Numbered from the stretch's first letter, positions 26,912 through 36,182 are shown. The stretch is DNA of 64,000 bases from Thiodiazotropha sp040506975 (GCA_965211775.1 OZ242974.1:4588001-4652000); one strand, 5' to 3'. The notes: generated from the sequence alone by a model not told the origin. Program-made: numbers and translations.

Positions 26912-28467
26912 CCCCAATATTTCACGCATTAAAAAGGCAAAATCCTGATACTTCGATATAATTCAGTTGCTTACACTGTAATCGAAAGGATTTTGCCTGT
27001 GACAAACTGTACCCAGACTGCCTTTGATTTTCCAGCCCTAAAACGCCGTAAGGTTCAAGCCGAGTTTTCCGGTGGCGATATCACCTCGGACGGCGGCGTG
27101 TTGCTGCTGCGTGAGATCGACAGGCGTCTGGGATTGCTCGAGGCGGTTGATGCGGTCATCCCCGACCCGCGAATTGAACACAGCCAGTTGAGCCTGTTGC
27201 GCCAGCGAGTCTATGGGCTCTGCCTGGGTTATGAAGATCTGAACGACCATCAGACACTACGCACCGACCCGGCCCTACAGAGCTCGATCGAACGCGAGGA
27301 GGTACTGGGCAGCCAGTCGACACTTTGTCGGCTGGAGAACCGGGTCGATCGCCGGGTTGCCGTTGATGTCCACAACCTACTGCTCGAGCAGTTCATTGCC
27401 TCATATGATGCACCACCCGATGAGCTGATCCTGGATTTCGACGCCACGGATGATCCGGTGCATGGCCGCCAGGAAGGCCGCTTCTTTCACGGCTACTACG
27501 ATCACTACTGCTTCCTGCCCCTGTATGTCTTTTGTGGCGATCAACTGCTGGTGAGTTATCTGCGGCCCAGCCGGATCGATGCGCCCAAGCATGCCTGGGC
27601 GATTCTGGCGCTGTTGGTCAAACGCCTGCGCCGGGCTTGGCCTGAAGTGCGTATCATCTTTCGGGGCGATAGCGGCTTTTGCCGTCACCACATGCTCAGC
27701 TGGTGCGAGCGCAACGCTGTGGGCTATATCGTGGGCATCGCCAAGAATGACGCCTTGCTGCGGTGTATCCGTGAGCCCATGCAGTGGGTTGAGGAACTGG
27801 CGAAGCGAACCGGCATGAAGATGCGGGAATTCTTTCAGTTTCACTATGCCGCCAGCACCTGGAAGACGCGTCGCAAGGTGATCGCCAAACTGGAGGTCAC
27901 CGACAAGGGGCCAAATCCACGCTTCATCGTCACCAACCTGGCCGGCGACAAACAGCGCCTTTACGATGACCTCTACTGCGCCCGTGGTGACATGGAGAAC
28001 CGAATCAAGGAGCAGCAACTGGGGCTGTTCGCCGATCGCACCAGCGCGCATTACTGGTGGGCCAATCAGTTTCGTCTACTGCTGTCCAGTCTGGCCTATG
28101 TGCTGATGGAGGCCATCCGGCGCCTCGCGCTGAAGGGCACGGAACTGGCGCGTGCACAGATGACCACGATCCGGCTCAAACTGTTCAAGATCGGGGCGGT
28201 CATCATTCGCAACACGCGACGGATCCGCTTCCTGCTCTCCAGCACCTATCCCTATCAGGCGCTGCTTTTCCAGGTGGCGGCACGACTCAAGCCGGGATAG
28301 CCCGGCAGAGTGCTGCCCCGGCACGTTGATCAACAATAGGGGTAAGGGGGAGTCTGCCCGGAGGGTGGAAAATCAGGGCTTGATAGAGGTTTGGTTCCCA
28401 GTGAGGGCAAACCATCCAAGCTTGGCCATATCACCGGCTAAATTTAAAAACGGATGAAACATGCGGG
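26912..28467 (+). mobile_element. IS1380-type insertion sequence, copy B
   Basis: 1556-bp element inside an IS1595; target duplication TTAA at 26908-26911 and 28468-28471. It is 12 bp shorter than copies A and C owing to an in-frame deletion in the transposase. Confidence 0.94.
26999..28300 (+). CDS. IS1380 family transposase, four-residue deletion
   Basis: Same protein as the copy at 13814 except that 12 bases (GATCCCCGCTAT) are missing, so IPDPRDPRYIEH reads IPDPRIEH. The deletion is in frame, upstream of the catalytic DFDATDD region; the DDE residues are intact. It also has Leu for Phe in YQALLFQ near the end. Activity may or may not be retained. GTG at 26999 is the preferred start, as for the other copies. 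Confidence 0.9.
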   Translation: MTNCTQTAFDFPALKRRKVQAEFSGGDITSDGGVLLLREIDRRLGLLEAVDAVIPDPRIEHSQLSLLRQRVYGLCLGYEDLNDHQTLRTDPALQSSIEREEVLGSQSTLCRLENRVDRRVAVDVHNLLLEQFIASYDAPPDELILDFDATDDPVHGRQEGRFFHGYYDHYCFLPLYVFCGDQLLVSYLRPSRIDAPKHAWAILALLVKRLRRAWPEVRIIFRGDSGFCRHHMLSWCERNAVGYIVGIAKNDALLRCIREPMQWVEELAKRTGMKMREFFQFHYAASTWKTRRKVIAKLEVTDKGPNPRFIVTNLAGDKQRLYDDLYCARGDMENRIKEQQLGLFADRTSAHYWWANQFRLLLSSLAYVLMEAIRRLALKGTELARAQMTTIRLKLFKIGAVIIRNTRRIRFLLSSTYPYQALLFQVAARLKPG

Positions 28468-28471
28468 TTAA

Positions 28472-29304
28472 ACCGATATTCGAACTCAGCAAGATAACGC
28501 GACACATGTTTATCTCGAATCGCATGAAAAGTACCCAACAGACTGTTTTTGACATTACCCAACATCGTGTTTACCCATTTGAAGCACGAATACTGGACAC
28601 TTTGGCGCCCACCACCCGTCACCATGGGGTTATGATGGCAATCAGCGGTTGTCACGCCACTAAAGCACCAAAGCCCATCGGTAAAGACTTCGCTGCCAGG
28701 CATCAAGCAGGAGCGGGCGTAGCGGGCGATTTCACGTTTGCGGAAGCCCCTTACACGACGCAGTTGAATTTTCATGGGCCTGCCGTCCCGCGTCGTCTCA
28801 ACAGCAGCTACGAAAGGGATTTTGTTGCGCGACCCACGACCACGCTTACCGGCTTGCTCGCCTCCGAGATAAGCATCATCCAATTCGATGCGACCGGCCA
28901 GTTTTTTTCCACGCTCACGTTCCATCATCACCTGCATCAACTTATGCTTGAGTCGCCAGGCCGTATTGTAGTTCACCCCGATTTCGCGGGAAAGTTGCAG
29001 CGCCGAGATACTTTTCTTGCGTTGGGTCAACAGATAGATCGCAAGAAACCACGTTCTCAGCGGCAGCTTGGTGCCATGGAAGATGCTGCCGGCGGTCAGG
29101 GAAGTCTGATGATGGCACTTGTGACATTGATATATGACGCTTTTTGAGTTCACAGCCTGTTGTGTTGCCGCACTCAGGGCAGACATAGCCCGTCGGCCAG
29201 CGCAAATCATACAATGCCTGTCGACACTGATCCTCGGTCCCATATTGTTCCAGAAAATCGTGCAAACCAAGACCTTTTTGAAATTGAATAGTATTTCTCG
29301 GCAT
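28472..29304 (-). pseudogene. IS1595 transposase, 5' fragment with frameshift
   Basis: N-terminal and central part of the transposase, doubly broken: the ATATATGACG 2-bp deletion near 29136 shifts the frame after the zinc ribbon, and the IS1380 at 28467 removes the C-terminus. The N-terminus reads MPRNTIQFQKGLGLHDFLEQ as in intact copies. Confidence 0.9.
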
Positions 29305-29391
29305 GATGAAATCCTCTTTTATTCAGTAGGTTCCATTATGCTTGCACCACAGGCTCAATAGCTGAGCCTCATGAGTAATCAGGAAAATAAA

Positions 29392-29994
29392 TGACTGCGT
29401 GTTACCGGTATCCGATTCCCGGCCATCTATTCAGGTAAACCCCAATCAACCTCGCATAAAACCCAACTCCAGTATGCAGATGACATGCCTTGAAAACCAC
29501 AAATCACTAATAATTAGACATTTTTTACTTGATATCGTCGTTTGTTTAGGTATTCTTACGAGCTACCTGTTTAGGGTATGATGTGTATCGGCAAACCCGG
29601 CATCTACAGAACAACTATTGAATCGGTCTTGCCGTGCAGTGAATTGCAATATGGATGCGTGAGTGCAGGCTGTCGCAACTTTTTTTTGTTTTAATTGTTC
29701 TAAAGCGTTTGATGTCGCATGAAACATCGGATTGAGCACGTCATGATTGCCCGGCGCAGCAAGGCGTTGTATAGATCCGGTAGCCAACAATGGCTTTGTC
29801 TGACACACGCATACAAGCAATGATGACGGCAGATAACGTGCACTCAACCCGGTGGTCATGGTGCAGCGGCTCATTTGTTGATGGGTGGATGGCATGTCGA
29901 TGATTAGAATAACCGGGAAATGAAATTGACCAACCAAATCAGTTTCAAAAAATAAACTGTTAATCACTAAAATTTCTCAGTCTGGAGAGAATGA
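29392..29994. other. Intergenic region upstream of soxY
   Basis: 603 bases. It opens with the stranded original TGA stop of bepA. An opposite-strand frame (29563-29967) translates to a protein without recognisable character and I do not accept it. A possible promoter for soxYZ is TTGACC at 29926 followed by an AT-rich stretch at 29949-29958, but the -10 is poor. No terminator or RNA is seen. Confidence 0.45.
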
Positions 29995-30471
29995 ATGAGC
30001 ACTGAAATCAAACGCAGGATCTTCCTCAAAAGATCGCTTGCAGCAGGCACGGTAGGTGTTGCTGCTGCCGCAGGTTTACTGGCACCTCAGCGGGTACTCG
30101 CGGCCTGGAACAAAGAAGCATTTGAAGCTAAAGAAATGCCTGCGGCATTGAATGCACTGTTGGGTAGCTCTGACATGACAGAGTCTGCCGACATTACCGT
30201 AAAGGCACCTGACATCGCAGAGAACGGCGCAGTGGTTCCCATCACTGTGGAGACCGGCATGGAAGGTGTGGAGTCGATCTCCATCATCGCTTCGAACAAC
30301 CCGGTACCATTGGTTGCGAACTTCGTAATGGGTACAGGCGCTACCGGTTTTGTATCCACCCGCATCAAGATGGGCAAGACCGGAGATGTTGTCGGCGTGG
30401 TTAAGGCCGGAGGCAAACTCCACAGCGCCAAAAAAGAAGTCAAAGTCACCATCGGTGGTTGTGGCGGTTAA
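29995..30471 (+). CDS. soxY: Sulfur carrier protein SoxY
   Basis: 158-residue periplasmic protein that carries sulfur intermediates on its C-terminal cysteine in the Sox thiosulfate-oxidising system. It has a Tat-type signal (KRRIFLKRS, then a hydrophobic stretch and VLAAWNKEAF after cleavage) and the SoxY C-terminus GGCGG with the reactive cysteine C156. GGAGAG precedes the ATG. soxZ follows 46 bases downstream. No soxXA, soxB or soxCD is in the window. Confidence 0.97.
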   Translation: MSTEIKRRIFLKRSLAAGTVGVAAAAGLLAPQRVLAAWNKEAFEAKEMPAALNALLGSSDMTESADITVKAPDIAENGAVVPITVETGMEGVESISIIASNNPVPLVANFVMGTGATGFVSTRIKMGKTGDVVGVVKAGGKLHSAKKEVKVTIGGCGG

Positions 30472-30517
30472 CCCCTCTCGGGTCGATCCCAGCTACTCAG
30501 TACACGAGGAATAGAAC

Positions 30518-30832
30518 ATGGCTAAATCGATTAAGATCCGCGCCAAAGAGAAAGGCGGTGTAACCACCGTAAAAGCCCTGATGACCCATCCAATGGAGAC
30601 AGGTGTGCGCAAGGACAAAAAGACTGGTAAAAAGATACCTGCACACTTCATCCAAGAAGTTGTCTGTAAACATAAGGGCAATACCGTGATGACCGCTGAA
30701 TGGAGCGGTGGTGTTTCCAAGAACCCCTACATTTCGTTTAAATTCACCGGCGGCGCCAAGGGCGACGAAATCGAGCTATCCTGGAGCGATAACCAAGGTG
30801 GCAGCGACAGCCTGGCAAGCGCCATTAAATAA
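30518..30832 (+). CDS. soxZ: Sulfur carrier partner protein SoxZ
   Basis: 104-residue partner of SoxY; the SoxYZ heterodimer is the substrate carrier of the Sox system. It begins MAKSIKIRAKEKGGVTTVKAL without a signal, as usual (export is by hitch-hiking with SoxY), and shows the family landmarks LMTHPMETG, AHFIQEV and the SWSDNQGGSD end. GAGGAA lies before the ATG. The soxYZ pair ends in a strong terminator. Confidence 0.97.
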   Translation: MAKSIKIRAKEKGGVTTVKALMTHPMETGVRKDKKTGKKIPAHFIQEVVCKHKGNTVMTAEWSGGVSKNPYISFKFTGGAKGDEIELSWSDNQGGSDSLASAIK

Positions 30833-30893
30833 ACATCATCGGCAGAAGCCGCTGAGCGGTTGTCCACATTCGTAGTGGTGGCAGCCTAAGCAG

Positions 30894-30923
30894 AAAAAAG
30901 GACGCCTCAGTGCGTCCTTTTTT
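30894..30923. terminator. Bidirectional terminator between soxZ and the coiled-coil gene
   Basis: Arms AAAAAAGGACGC and GCGTCCTTTTTT around a six-base loop. The A/T tracts on both sides make it work for soxYZ on the plus strand and for the convergent gene at 30959-32056. Confidence 0.9.
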
Positions 30924-30958
30924 CTTACTTCTGTGGTAGTGGTACAACTCGCATTTTT

Positions 30959-32056
30959 CTATTCCTTTTTTTTATTTGCGGCATCCTCTTCCAACAACTT
31001 GGCCCACTCATCTTCCAATGATCCCGCTTCCGTTTCATTTATATCGGGCATAGTCTCTTCCGCACCGGGGATTTCTATATCGATCTTCTCCAGATCATCG
31101 ACCATGGATTCGCCGGTTTCACTCTTTGTATCCGTTTGCATCGAGTCTTCTATCATCTCATCGGCAATCCCCATCACCTCGTCGATGATCTCTGAAACCT
31201 CCTCATCCGCCTCTATGGCATCCTCATCCAAACTGGCGTTTTCTGCTGCATCGGTCGCTTCGGAAACCTGATCCTCCGAATCGGCATTCTCCTCAAGATA
31301 GGAGGAGTGCTCCAACTCTTCAGCACTCAAATCCGGAATATCCGGGCCGCTTGCAAGATCTGAGACCATATCATCCACTGGCGCATCATCCATCTTGGAT
31401 TCGGCTGTCGATGGTTCCACCGATTCCTGCTCGACATCCTCCTGTATGGCCTCTGCCGCATCGACATCAACACGTTCACTATCTTCCGTCTCTTCAGAAG
31501 ACTGAGGTGCTGCTGCTTGACCGGCATCGGCACCACCCGCGAACATGGTTGAGTACTCATTCAACATCCTACCCATGGTATCCATAGTCACACGCAGCTC
31601 TTCAGACAATCGCTCGTTTTCTTCTTTAAGCTTGGCGATCTCTTCATTACTATCCGACGCCTGGGTTGAACTGGTCGCCGGTGCAGACACCTCGAGCCCC
31701 TGATAACCAAGAACAAGGTTTTCCACATCCACATCGATCTGTTGCAGATGCACCTGATCATCCTTCAGAAAGCCGTTTATGACGTTTTGATAGAGCAACA
31801 TTTCTGTCTGCATCATATTGTGCAGAGTTTGTTGCAATTCGGCCTCTTTATACTGATAGCGATCCTGCAATAGCACTTTCAAACGCTGTTCGCGTTTTGC
31901 TTTGTCGGTTTTCACCCGCTCAGCCAAATGGGCTGCGGCTCTTCGTATGCGACCTTTCCGCAGCAGTGTGAACAAGACCAATATGCCACTCAAAACCACT
32001 AAACCGATGAGTACTTCAGCGACAATCAGCGCGACCAGGGAACTGACTTCAATCAT
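30959..32056 (-). CDS. Membrane-anchored coiled-coil, acidic protein of unknown function
   Basis: 365 residues from the ATG at 32056, which overlaps the upstream VWA gene's stop and so looks translationally coupled. One N-terminal helix (residues ~5-30), then a basic stretch, a long coiled coil (about 50-180, e.g. EIAKLKEENERLSEELRVTM), and a very acidic, Ser/Glu/Asp-rich tail of ~180 residues. No enzyme motif. Its coupling to the VWA gene suggests the two products act together at the inner membrane. Confidence 0.8.
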   Translation of the reverse strand: MIEVSSLVALIVAEVLIGLVVLSGILVLFTLLRKGRIRRAAAHLAERVKTDKAKREQRLKVLLQDRYQYKEAELQQTLHNMMQTEMLLYQNVINGFLKDDQVHLQQIDVDVENLVLGYQGLEVSAPATSSTQASDSNEEIAKLKEENERLSEELRVTMDTMGRMLNEYSTMFAGGADAGQAAAPQSSEETEDSERVDVDAAEAIQEDVEQESVEPSTAESKMDDAPVDDMVSDLASGPDIPDLSAEELEHSSYLEENADSEDQVSEATDAAENASLDEDAIEADEEVSEIIDEVMGIADEMIEDSMQTDTKSETGESMVDDLEKIDIEIPGAEETMPDINETEAGSLEDEWAKLLEEDAANKKKE

Positions 32057-33938
32057 TGTCCTCTCCCTTGTCGTCACTGACCTTTGTCGCGTCCGCATCA
32101 TCGATCAGACTGACTAAGTTGCGCTGGTTGCGTCTATGTATCCACCAATACGCACCACCACCGCCGATGATCAGTAGCAGATTAATAACGCCAAACCAGA
32201 TTAATGCGGTACCCCACCCTCCCTCTTCTTCAGCTTCGGGCTCAGGTTCTGGTTCAGGTTCTGGTTCTGGTTCAGGTTCAGGTTCAGGTTCTGGTTCAGG
32301 TTCTGGTTCTGGTTCAGATACAGGTTCGGGTTGCACAGGCGGCGGGGGTTCCGGTTTGGCAACAACTACAGGTTCCGGTTGTTTCATACCCTCGACTTCC
32401 ATCGGAGTGTCGAAATAGCTGATCGATTCCCCTGACAGGGCCGTCGCATTTGCCTTGATTGCTATCCGGCGCGGACCTGTGAAGCTCATGAGATCGACCT
32501 CGCCACTCCCTCCCTGACCGCCTGGAGAGATATTCAATGGCAGGCGGAATTGCTCACCCTCGGAATTCTCCATCCAGGCATCGACATGAAGCGATGCAGG
32601 ATCGATCAATTCCTTATCGGGTATAATCCTCACATCGAGCACACGGCCATCACTTCGTGGTGAGGCTTCCAGATTGACTGGCGGTACGACCTCATAAGTC
32701 ATCCTTTTCTCTCGAACGAAGGTAGGGCCGCTTGCGTTCAGCACCAACTCCCCCACACCACTGCCGACTGACTCGCCGCCAAAGGAGAGTGTGAACAGGC
32801 CATCATCGGCATGCTTGTCCGGTTCCTGACCATTATCCAACATGGGTCTTGCTTCAGAGATTGAGGTATCGTCCAGTTGCATGCCGGAGACATTGACCAC
32901 CTCCAGAAATTCCCGTTTTCGAATCAGCTTGCCGTGATCACTGAAATTTACGATCACAGGTAGTGAGGTACCCTGTATCAACCTGTTGGGTAATTCGGTT
33001 GTCTGCATTTTCAGGTCAGTGACGATCATCACCCGGTTGTCGGGATCGACCTCTGCACGAATCTTCCACTCGCCCGTCTGAGGATCGGATATAGTCAGCA
33101 TGTCGTACCCCTGGTCCCGATGCCAACTGACTGACGCGGGTGCATTATCGACCCTGGACGCCTTGCCGTCGGGCGGCACCACCTCGGTTTCCTGCGCTCC
33201 AGGCTTGTGAAATACCAACAGGGTTGCTTCGGTAATCGACTCATCCACCTTAAATTTATTATCCTGCAAGGGTACGGCATCCGGTTTTCCAACCTTCTCG
33301 AAGATTCTGAGAAACACCTTTTGCAACTGCTCGGCGGTTTCGACCTGCTCATACCAGCCCCCCGTCTCGGCAGCCAAATTCTTCATCAGCACGTGATCGG
33401 CGTTCTTTGACAGCGCAATGGTATGCACCGTGGCGTTCAGATCGGCCAATCGAGGCAGGATATGCTCCAGGATGCGTCTTTTTGAAGCGGCATTTTTTGT
33501 CCGGTCCCTGGAGATATCCACCATTCCGTCGGTAAGCAGTATCACACTACGGCGGTAGGGACCGGGCACACCACTCCAATCTTCAGTTGCGCGTTTCAGT
33601 GCATCCTCGATATTGGTGAACTGACCTGGCGAGCCGATCGACTCCGAGCTCTTGCGCGCCCGTTTTTTCCATGCTTTGTCGACCTGTCCCAGAGGGATTT
33701 GCATATTGACATACTGACCAAAGGTCCAGACACCCGCCCGGGTTTCGGGTGATAAAAGACCGACCAGAAGACGTAACGCGGGACGTCTCAGGTTCTTTGG
33801 GTCATTCTGTTTCATGCTGCCGGAGACGTCGATAAGAATCCGCACATCCGCCTGCTCTTCCATTGCCTGCAGCTGGCCAATCCAGAGCGGCATCCACAGA
33901 AGTGCGACTAAAAAAACCCAGGCCTTTCCATTTTTCAT
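32049..33938 (-). CDS. VWA-domain protein with Glu-Pro repeat and C-terminal membrane anchor (TIGR03503-like)
   Basis: 629 residues from the ATG at 33938 (signal peptide ALLWMPLWIGQLQA). The VWA domain has ILIDVSGSMKQND (MIDAS) and LLTDGMVDIS; a beta-rich middle region follows, then a Pro/Glu linker of about 30 residues made of Glu-Pro repeats, one membrane helix (WGTALIWFGVINLLLIIGGG) and a short cytoplasmic tail. Layout matches the TIGR03503 family. The repeat is encoded by a perfect hexanucleotide array. The function is unknown; a surface or envelope-spanning scaffold is possible. Confidence 0.87.
   Translation of the reverse strand: MKNGKAWVFLVALLWMPLWIGQLQAMEEQADVRILIDVSGSMKQNDPKNLRRPALRLLVGLLSPETRAGVWTFGQYVNMQIPLGQVDKAWKKRARKSSESIGSPGQFTNIEDALKRATEDWSGVPGPYRRSVILLTDGMVDISRDRTKNAASKRRILEHILPRLADLNATVHTIALSKNADHVLMKNLAAETGGWYEQVETAEQLQKVFLRIFEKVGKPDAVPLQDNKFKVDESITEATLLVFHKPGAQETEVVPPDGKASRVDNAPASVSWHRDQGYDMLTISDPQTGEWKIRAEVDPDNRVMIVTDLKMQTTELPNRLIQGTSLPVIVNFSDHGKLIRKREFLEVVNVSGMQLDDTSISEARPMLDNGQEPDKHADDGLFTLSFGGESVGSGVGELVLNASGPTFVREKRMTYEVVPPVNLEASPRSDGRVLDVRIIPDKELIDPASLHVDAWMENSEGEQFRLPLNISPGGQGGSGEVDLMSFTGPRRIAIKANATALSGESISYFDTPMEVEGMKQPEPVVVAKPEPPPPVQPEPVSEPEPEPEPEPEPEPEPEPEPEPEPEPEAEEEGGWGTALIWFGVINLLLIIGGGGAYWWIHRRNQRNLVSLIDDADATKVSDDKGEDND
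32245..32316 (-). repeat. Hexanucleotide tandem repeat coding (Glu-Pro)n
   Basis: Twelve consecutive GGTTCW units with no interruption, inside the VWA gene. Slippage by whole units would lengthen or shorten the Glu-Pro linker without shifting the frame. Confidence 0.95.
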
Positions 33939-34074
33939 TGCGAAGTCATCCCAGCCCTGTATCAAGCGTCAATATTCAGACATATAGTCAAATCCCCATA
34001 TTCGCTTATCGGCTGGCGTGGGTAGCTCTTTAATTCCCAATCAGAATGATCGACCCGCTGGTACAGGCAGATTC

Positions 34075-34961
34075 TCAACGGCTTCTGCGGTAGGGCGACT
34101 GCTTGCCGTCCGGTTGTATCTGGAAGCGTTTATAGGCCCACTGGTATTGGGAGGGCAATTCACGGATGATCGATTCGATACCATGATTCAACGCGCTCGC
34201 TGCCACCACCGGATCAACATCCCTGATCCTCTCATCCGCCGGCAGATAGTGAATGTGGTAACCAGCACCGGCAGAAAGCCTCTCTGCATAGGCGAAAATC
34301 ACTTTTGCGCCGGTCTTTCTGGCTAATCGGTTGATCAGCAGCATGGTCAATGCCGGCACCCCAAAGAAAGGAGCGAACACAGCCCCTTTATCAGACCTGG
34401 GCTGTTGATCAGGAAGAATACAAGTAACTCCCCCCCACGCAGTGTCTGATACATTCGTTTTACCCCCGAGTTGTCCGTCGGCACCAGATCCGCACCACTG
34501 CGTTCTCTGGCTTGCTTGACAACAGCTTCATAGGCACGATTTCTGGGGGGACGATAGAGGGAGGTCACCCGTTCATGGGTAGGCAGTTCCAGTCCGACAA
34601 TCTCCCAACAACCCAGATGTGGGGCAAGCACAATTAAACCCTGCCCCTCTTTTCTTTCTAGCAGTTCTGAACCGCTAACCTGCTTGATCATTCCCAATAC
34701 ACGTGTTGTCGGCTGAAACCAAATGGCCGCCAGCTCCATTAAGGTGGCACCCACCTGTTCGATTGACCTGTTGCGCAATTGCTTCAGTTCATCAGCAGAC
34801 ATATTTGGAAAACAGAGGCCAAGATTTATCTCTGTGTTGCGCCTTTCCCGGTTTGGCAACCAGATATAAAAGCGACCTATGAGATGGCCGATTCGATGTA
34901 GCCATTTCATAGGCCGATGAGCTGAAAGCCGCCAAACCGGATATAAAGGGTGCTTAGACAT
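34075..34961 (-). pseudogene. Lauroyl/myristoyl acyltransferase-like gene (LpxL/HtrB family), frameshifted
   Basis: Lipid A acyltransferase family. The first frame (34961 down) has LVLAPHLGCWEIVGLE, written IVLAPHLGCWE, with the HX4D/E-type active-site histidine, then SLYRPPRN; it should continue to the PDQ motif. Instead a run of seven G (34430-34436 on the plus strand as C) shifts the frame, and the sequence ILPDQQPRSDKGAVFAPFFG is found in the next frame and goes on to 34075. Removing one G restores a single ~295-residue protein. The gene may be dead, phase-variable, or affected by a sequencing error. Confidence 0.85.
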
Positions 34962-35124
34962 TATGGGGGGATTGTACTAAAAAATGCGAACCGATCCGAA
35001 GATCATAACAGTTTTTTAGCGATATCGACGGTGTCTTGTCGGACGCCTACTACTGACCCGTCCCTATCTTGCTACATGGATTGCTTTAATAGCCAAACCA
35101 TCTACCATGTGTGATATAAACAAT

Positions 35125-36153
35125 CCTGATTACCCCTAAACCTCAGCCATTCTCAAGAGGCGATATGGCATAGGTGGAGTGCGAAGAGCGGCAAAAAGCA
35201 ATCGTTCAATCATGGCGGGTAAATCGAAACGGCGGTTAAACCGATATTCGAACTCAGCAAGATAACGCGACACATGTTTATCTCGAATCGCATGAAAAGT
35301 ACCCAACAGACTGTTTTTGACATTACCCAACATCGTGTTTACCCATTTGAAGCACGAATACTGGACACTTTGGCGCCCACCACCCGTCACCATGGGGTTA
35401 TGATGGCAATCAGCGGTTGTCACGCCACTAAAGCACCAAAGCCCATCGGTAAAGACTTCGCTGCCAGGCATCAAGCAGGAGCGGGCGTAGCGGGCGATTT
35501 CACGTTTGCGGAAGCCCCTTACACGACGCAGTTGAATTTTCATGGGCCTGCCGTCCCGCGTCGTCTCAACAGCAGCTACGAAAGGGATTTTGTTGCGCGA
35601 CCCACGACCACGCTTACCGGCTTGCTCGCCTCCGAGATAAGCATCATCCAATTCGATGCGACCGGCCAGTTTTTTTCCACGCTCACGTTCCATCATCACC
35701 TGCATCAACTTATGCTTGAGTCGCCAGGCCGTATTGTAGTTCACCCCGATTTCGCGGGAAAGTTGCAGCGCCGAGATACTTTTCTTGCGTTGGGTCAACA
35801 GATAGATCGCAAGAAACCACGTTCTCAGCGGCAGCTTGGTGCCATGGAAGATGCTGCCGGCGGTCAGGGAAGTCTGATGATGGCACTTGTGACATTGATA
35901 TATCTGACGCTTTTTGAGTTCACAGCCTGTTGTGTTGCCGCACTCAGGGCAGACATAGCCCGTCGGCCAGCGCAAATCATACAATGCCTGTCGACACTGA
36001 TCCTCGGTCCCATATTGTTCCAGAAAATCGTGCAAACCAAGACCTTTTTGAAATTGAATAGTATTTCTCGGCATGATGAAATCCTCTTTTATTCAGTAGG
36101 TTCCATTATGATTGCACCACAGGCTCAATAGCTGAGCCTCATGAGTAATCAGG
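35125..36153 (-). mobile_element. IS1595-type insertion sequence, copy 4 (intact)
   Basis: 1029-bp element with target duplication TAAACAAT at 35117-35124 and 36154-36161. It sits between the acyltransferase gene and the rhodanese, ending 29 bases before the rhodanese start. Confidence 0.95.
35136..36074 (-). CDS. IS1595 family (ISXO2-like) transposase
   Basis: Full-length 312-residue copy, with the zinc ribbon CPEC/CHKC and DDAYLGG catalytic motif uninterrupted. It differs from the copy at 12701 by Ala in CRQALYD. The start MPRNTIQFQ follows an AGGA (AAAAGAGGATTTCATC before the ATG). With copy 2 it is one of only two potentially active IS1595 transposases in the window. Confidence 0.93.
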   Translation of the reverse strand: MPRNTIQFQKGLGLHDFLEQYGTEDQCRQALYDLRWPTGYVCPECGNTTGCELKKRQIYQCHKCHHQTSLTAGSIFHGTKLPLRTWFLAIYLLTQRKKSISALQLSREIGVNYNTAWRLKHKLMQVMMERERGKKLAGRIELDDAYLGGEQAGKRGRGSRNKIPFVAAVETTRDGRPMKIQLRRVRGFRKREIARYARSCLMPGSEVFTDGLWCFSGVTTADCHHNPMVTGGGRQSVQYSCFKWVNTMLGNVKNSLLGTFHAIRDKHVSRYLAEFEYRFNRRFDLPAMIERLLFAALRTPPMPYRLLRMAEV

Positions 36154-36182
36154 TAAACAATTTATAATTCGATAGGACACTA

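Larger units (their letters stand above)
26797..29383 (-). mobile_element. IS1595-type insertion sequence, copy 3, interrupted by IS1380 copy B
   Basis: Left part 26797-26911, right part 28468-29383, with an IS1380 between. The outer 8-bp target duplication AAAATAAA is at 26789-26796 and 29384-29391. Without the IS1380 and its 4-bp duplication the element is 1027 bp and carries the same 2-bp deletion as copy 1. Confidence 0.95.

Noticed and set aside
26797..29383. Nested IS structures as assembly artefacts
   Set aside because: Exact target duplications at every level (AAAATAAA outside, TTAA inside) are what true nested insertion leaves and would not arise from misassembly.
29563..29967. 134-codon minus-strand frame in the gap before soxY
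   Set aside because: Composition is not protein-like, no start context, and it opposes the sox promoter region.
32221..32340. Repeat array considered as CRISPR
   Set aside because: Units are six bases with no spacers and code for Glu-Pro in frame; it is a coding minisatellite. No CRISPR array was found in the window despite the Cas6-like gene.
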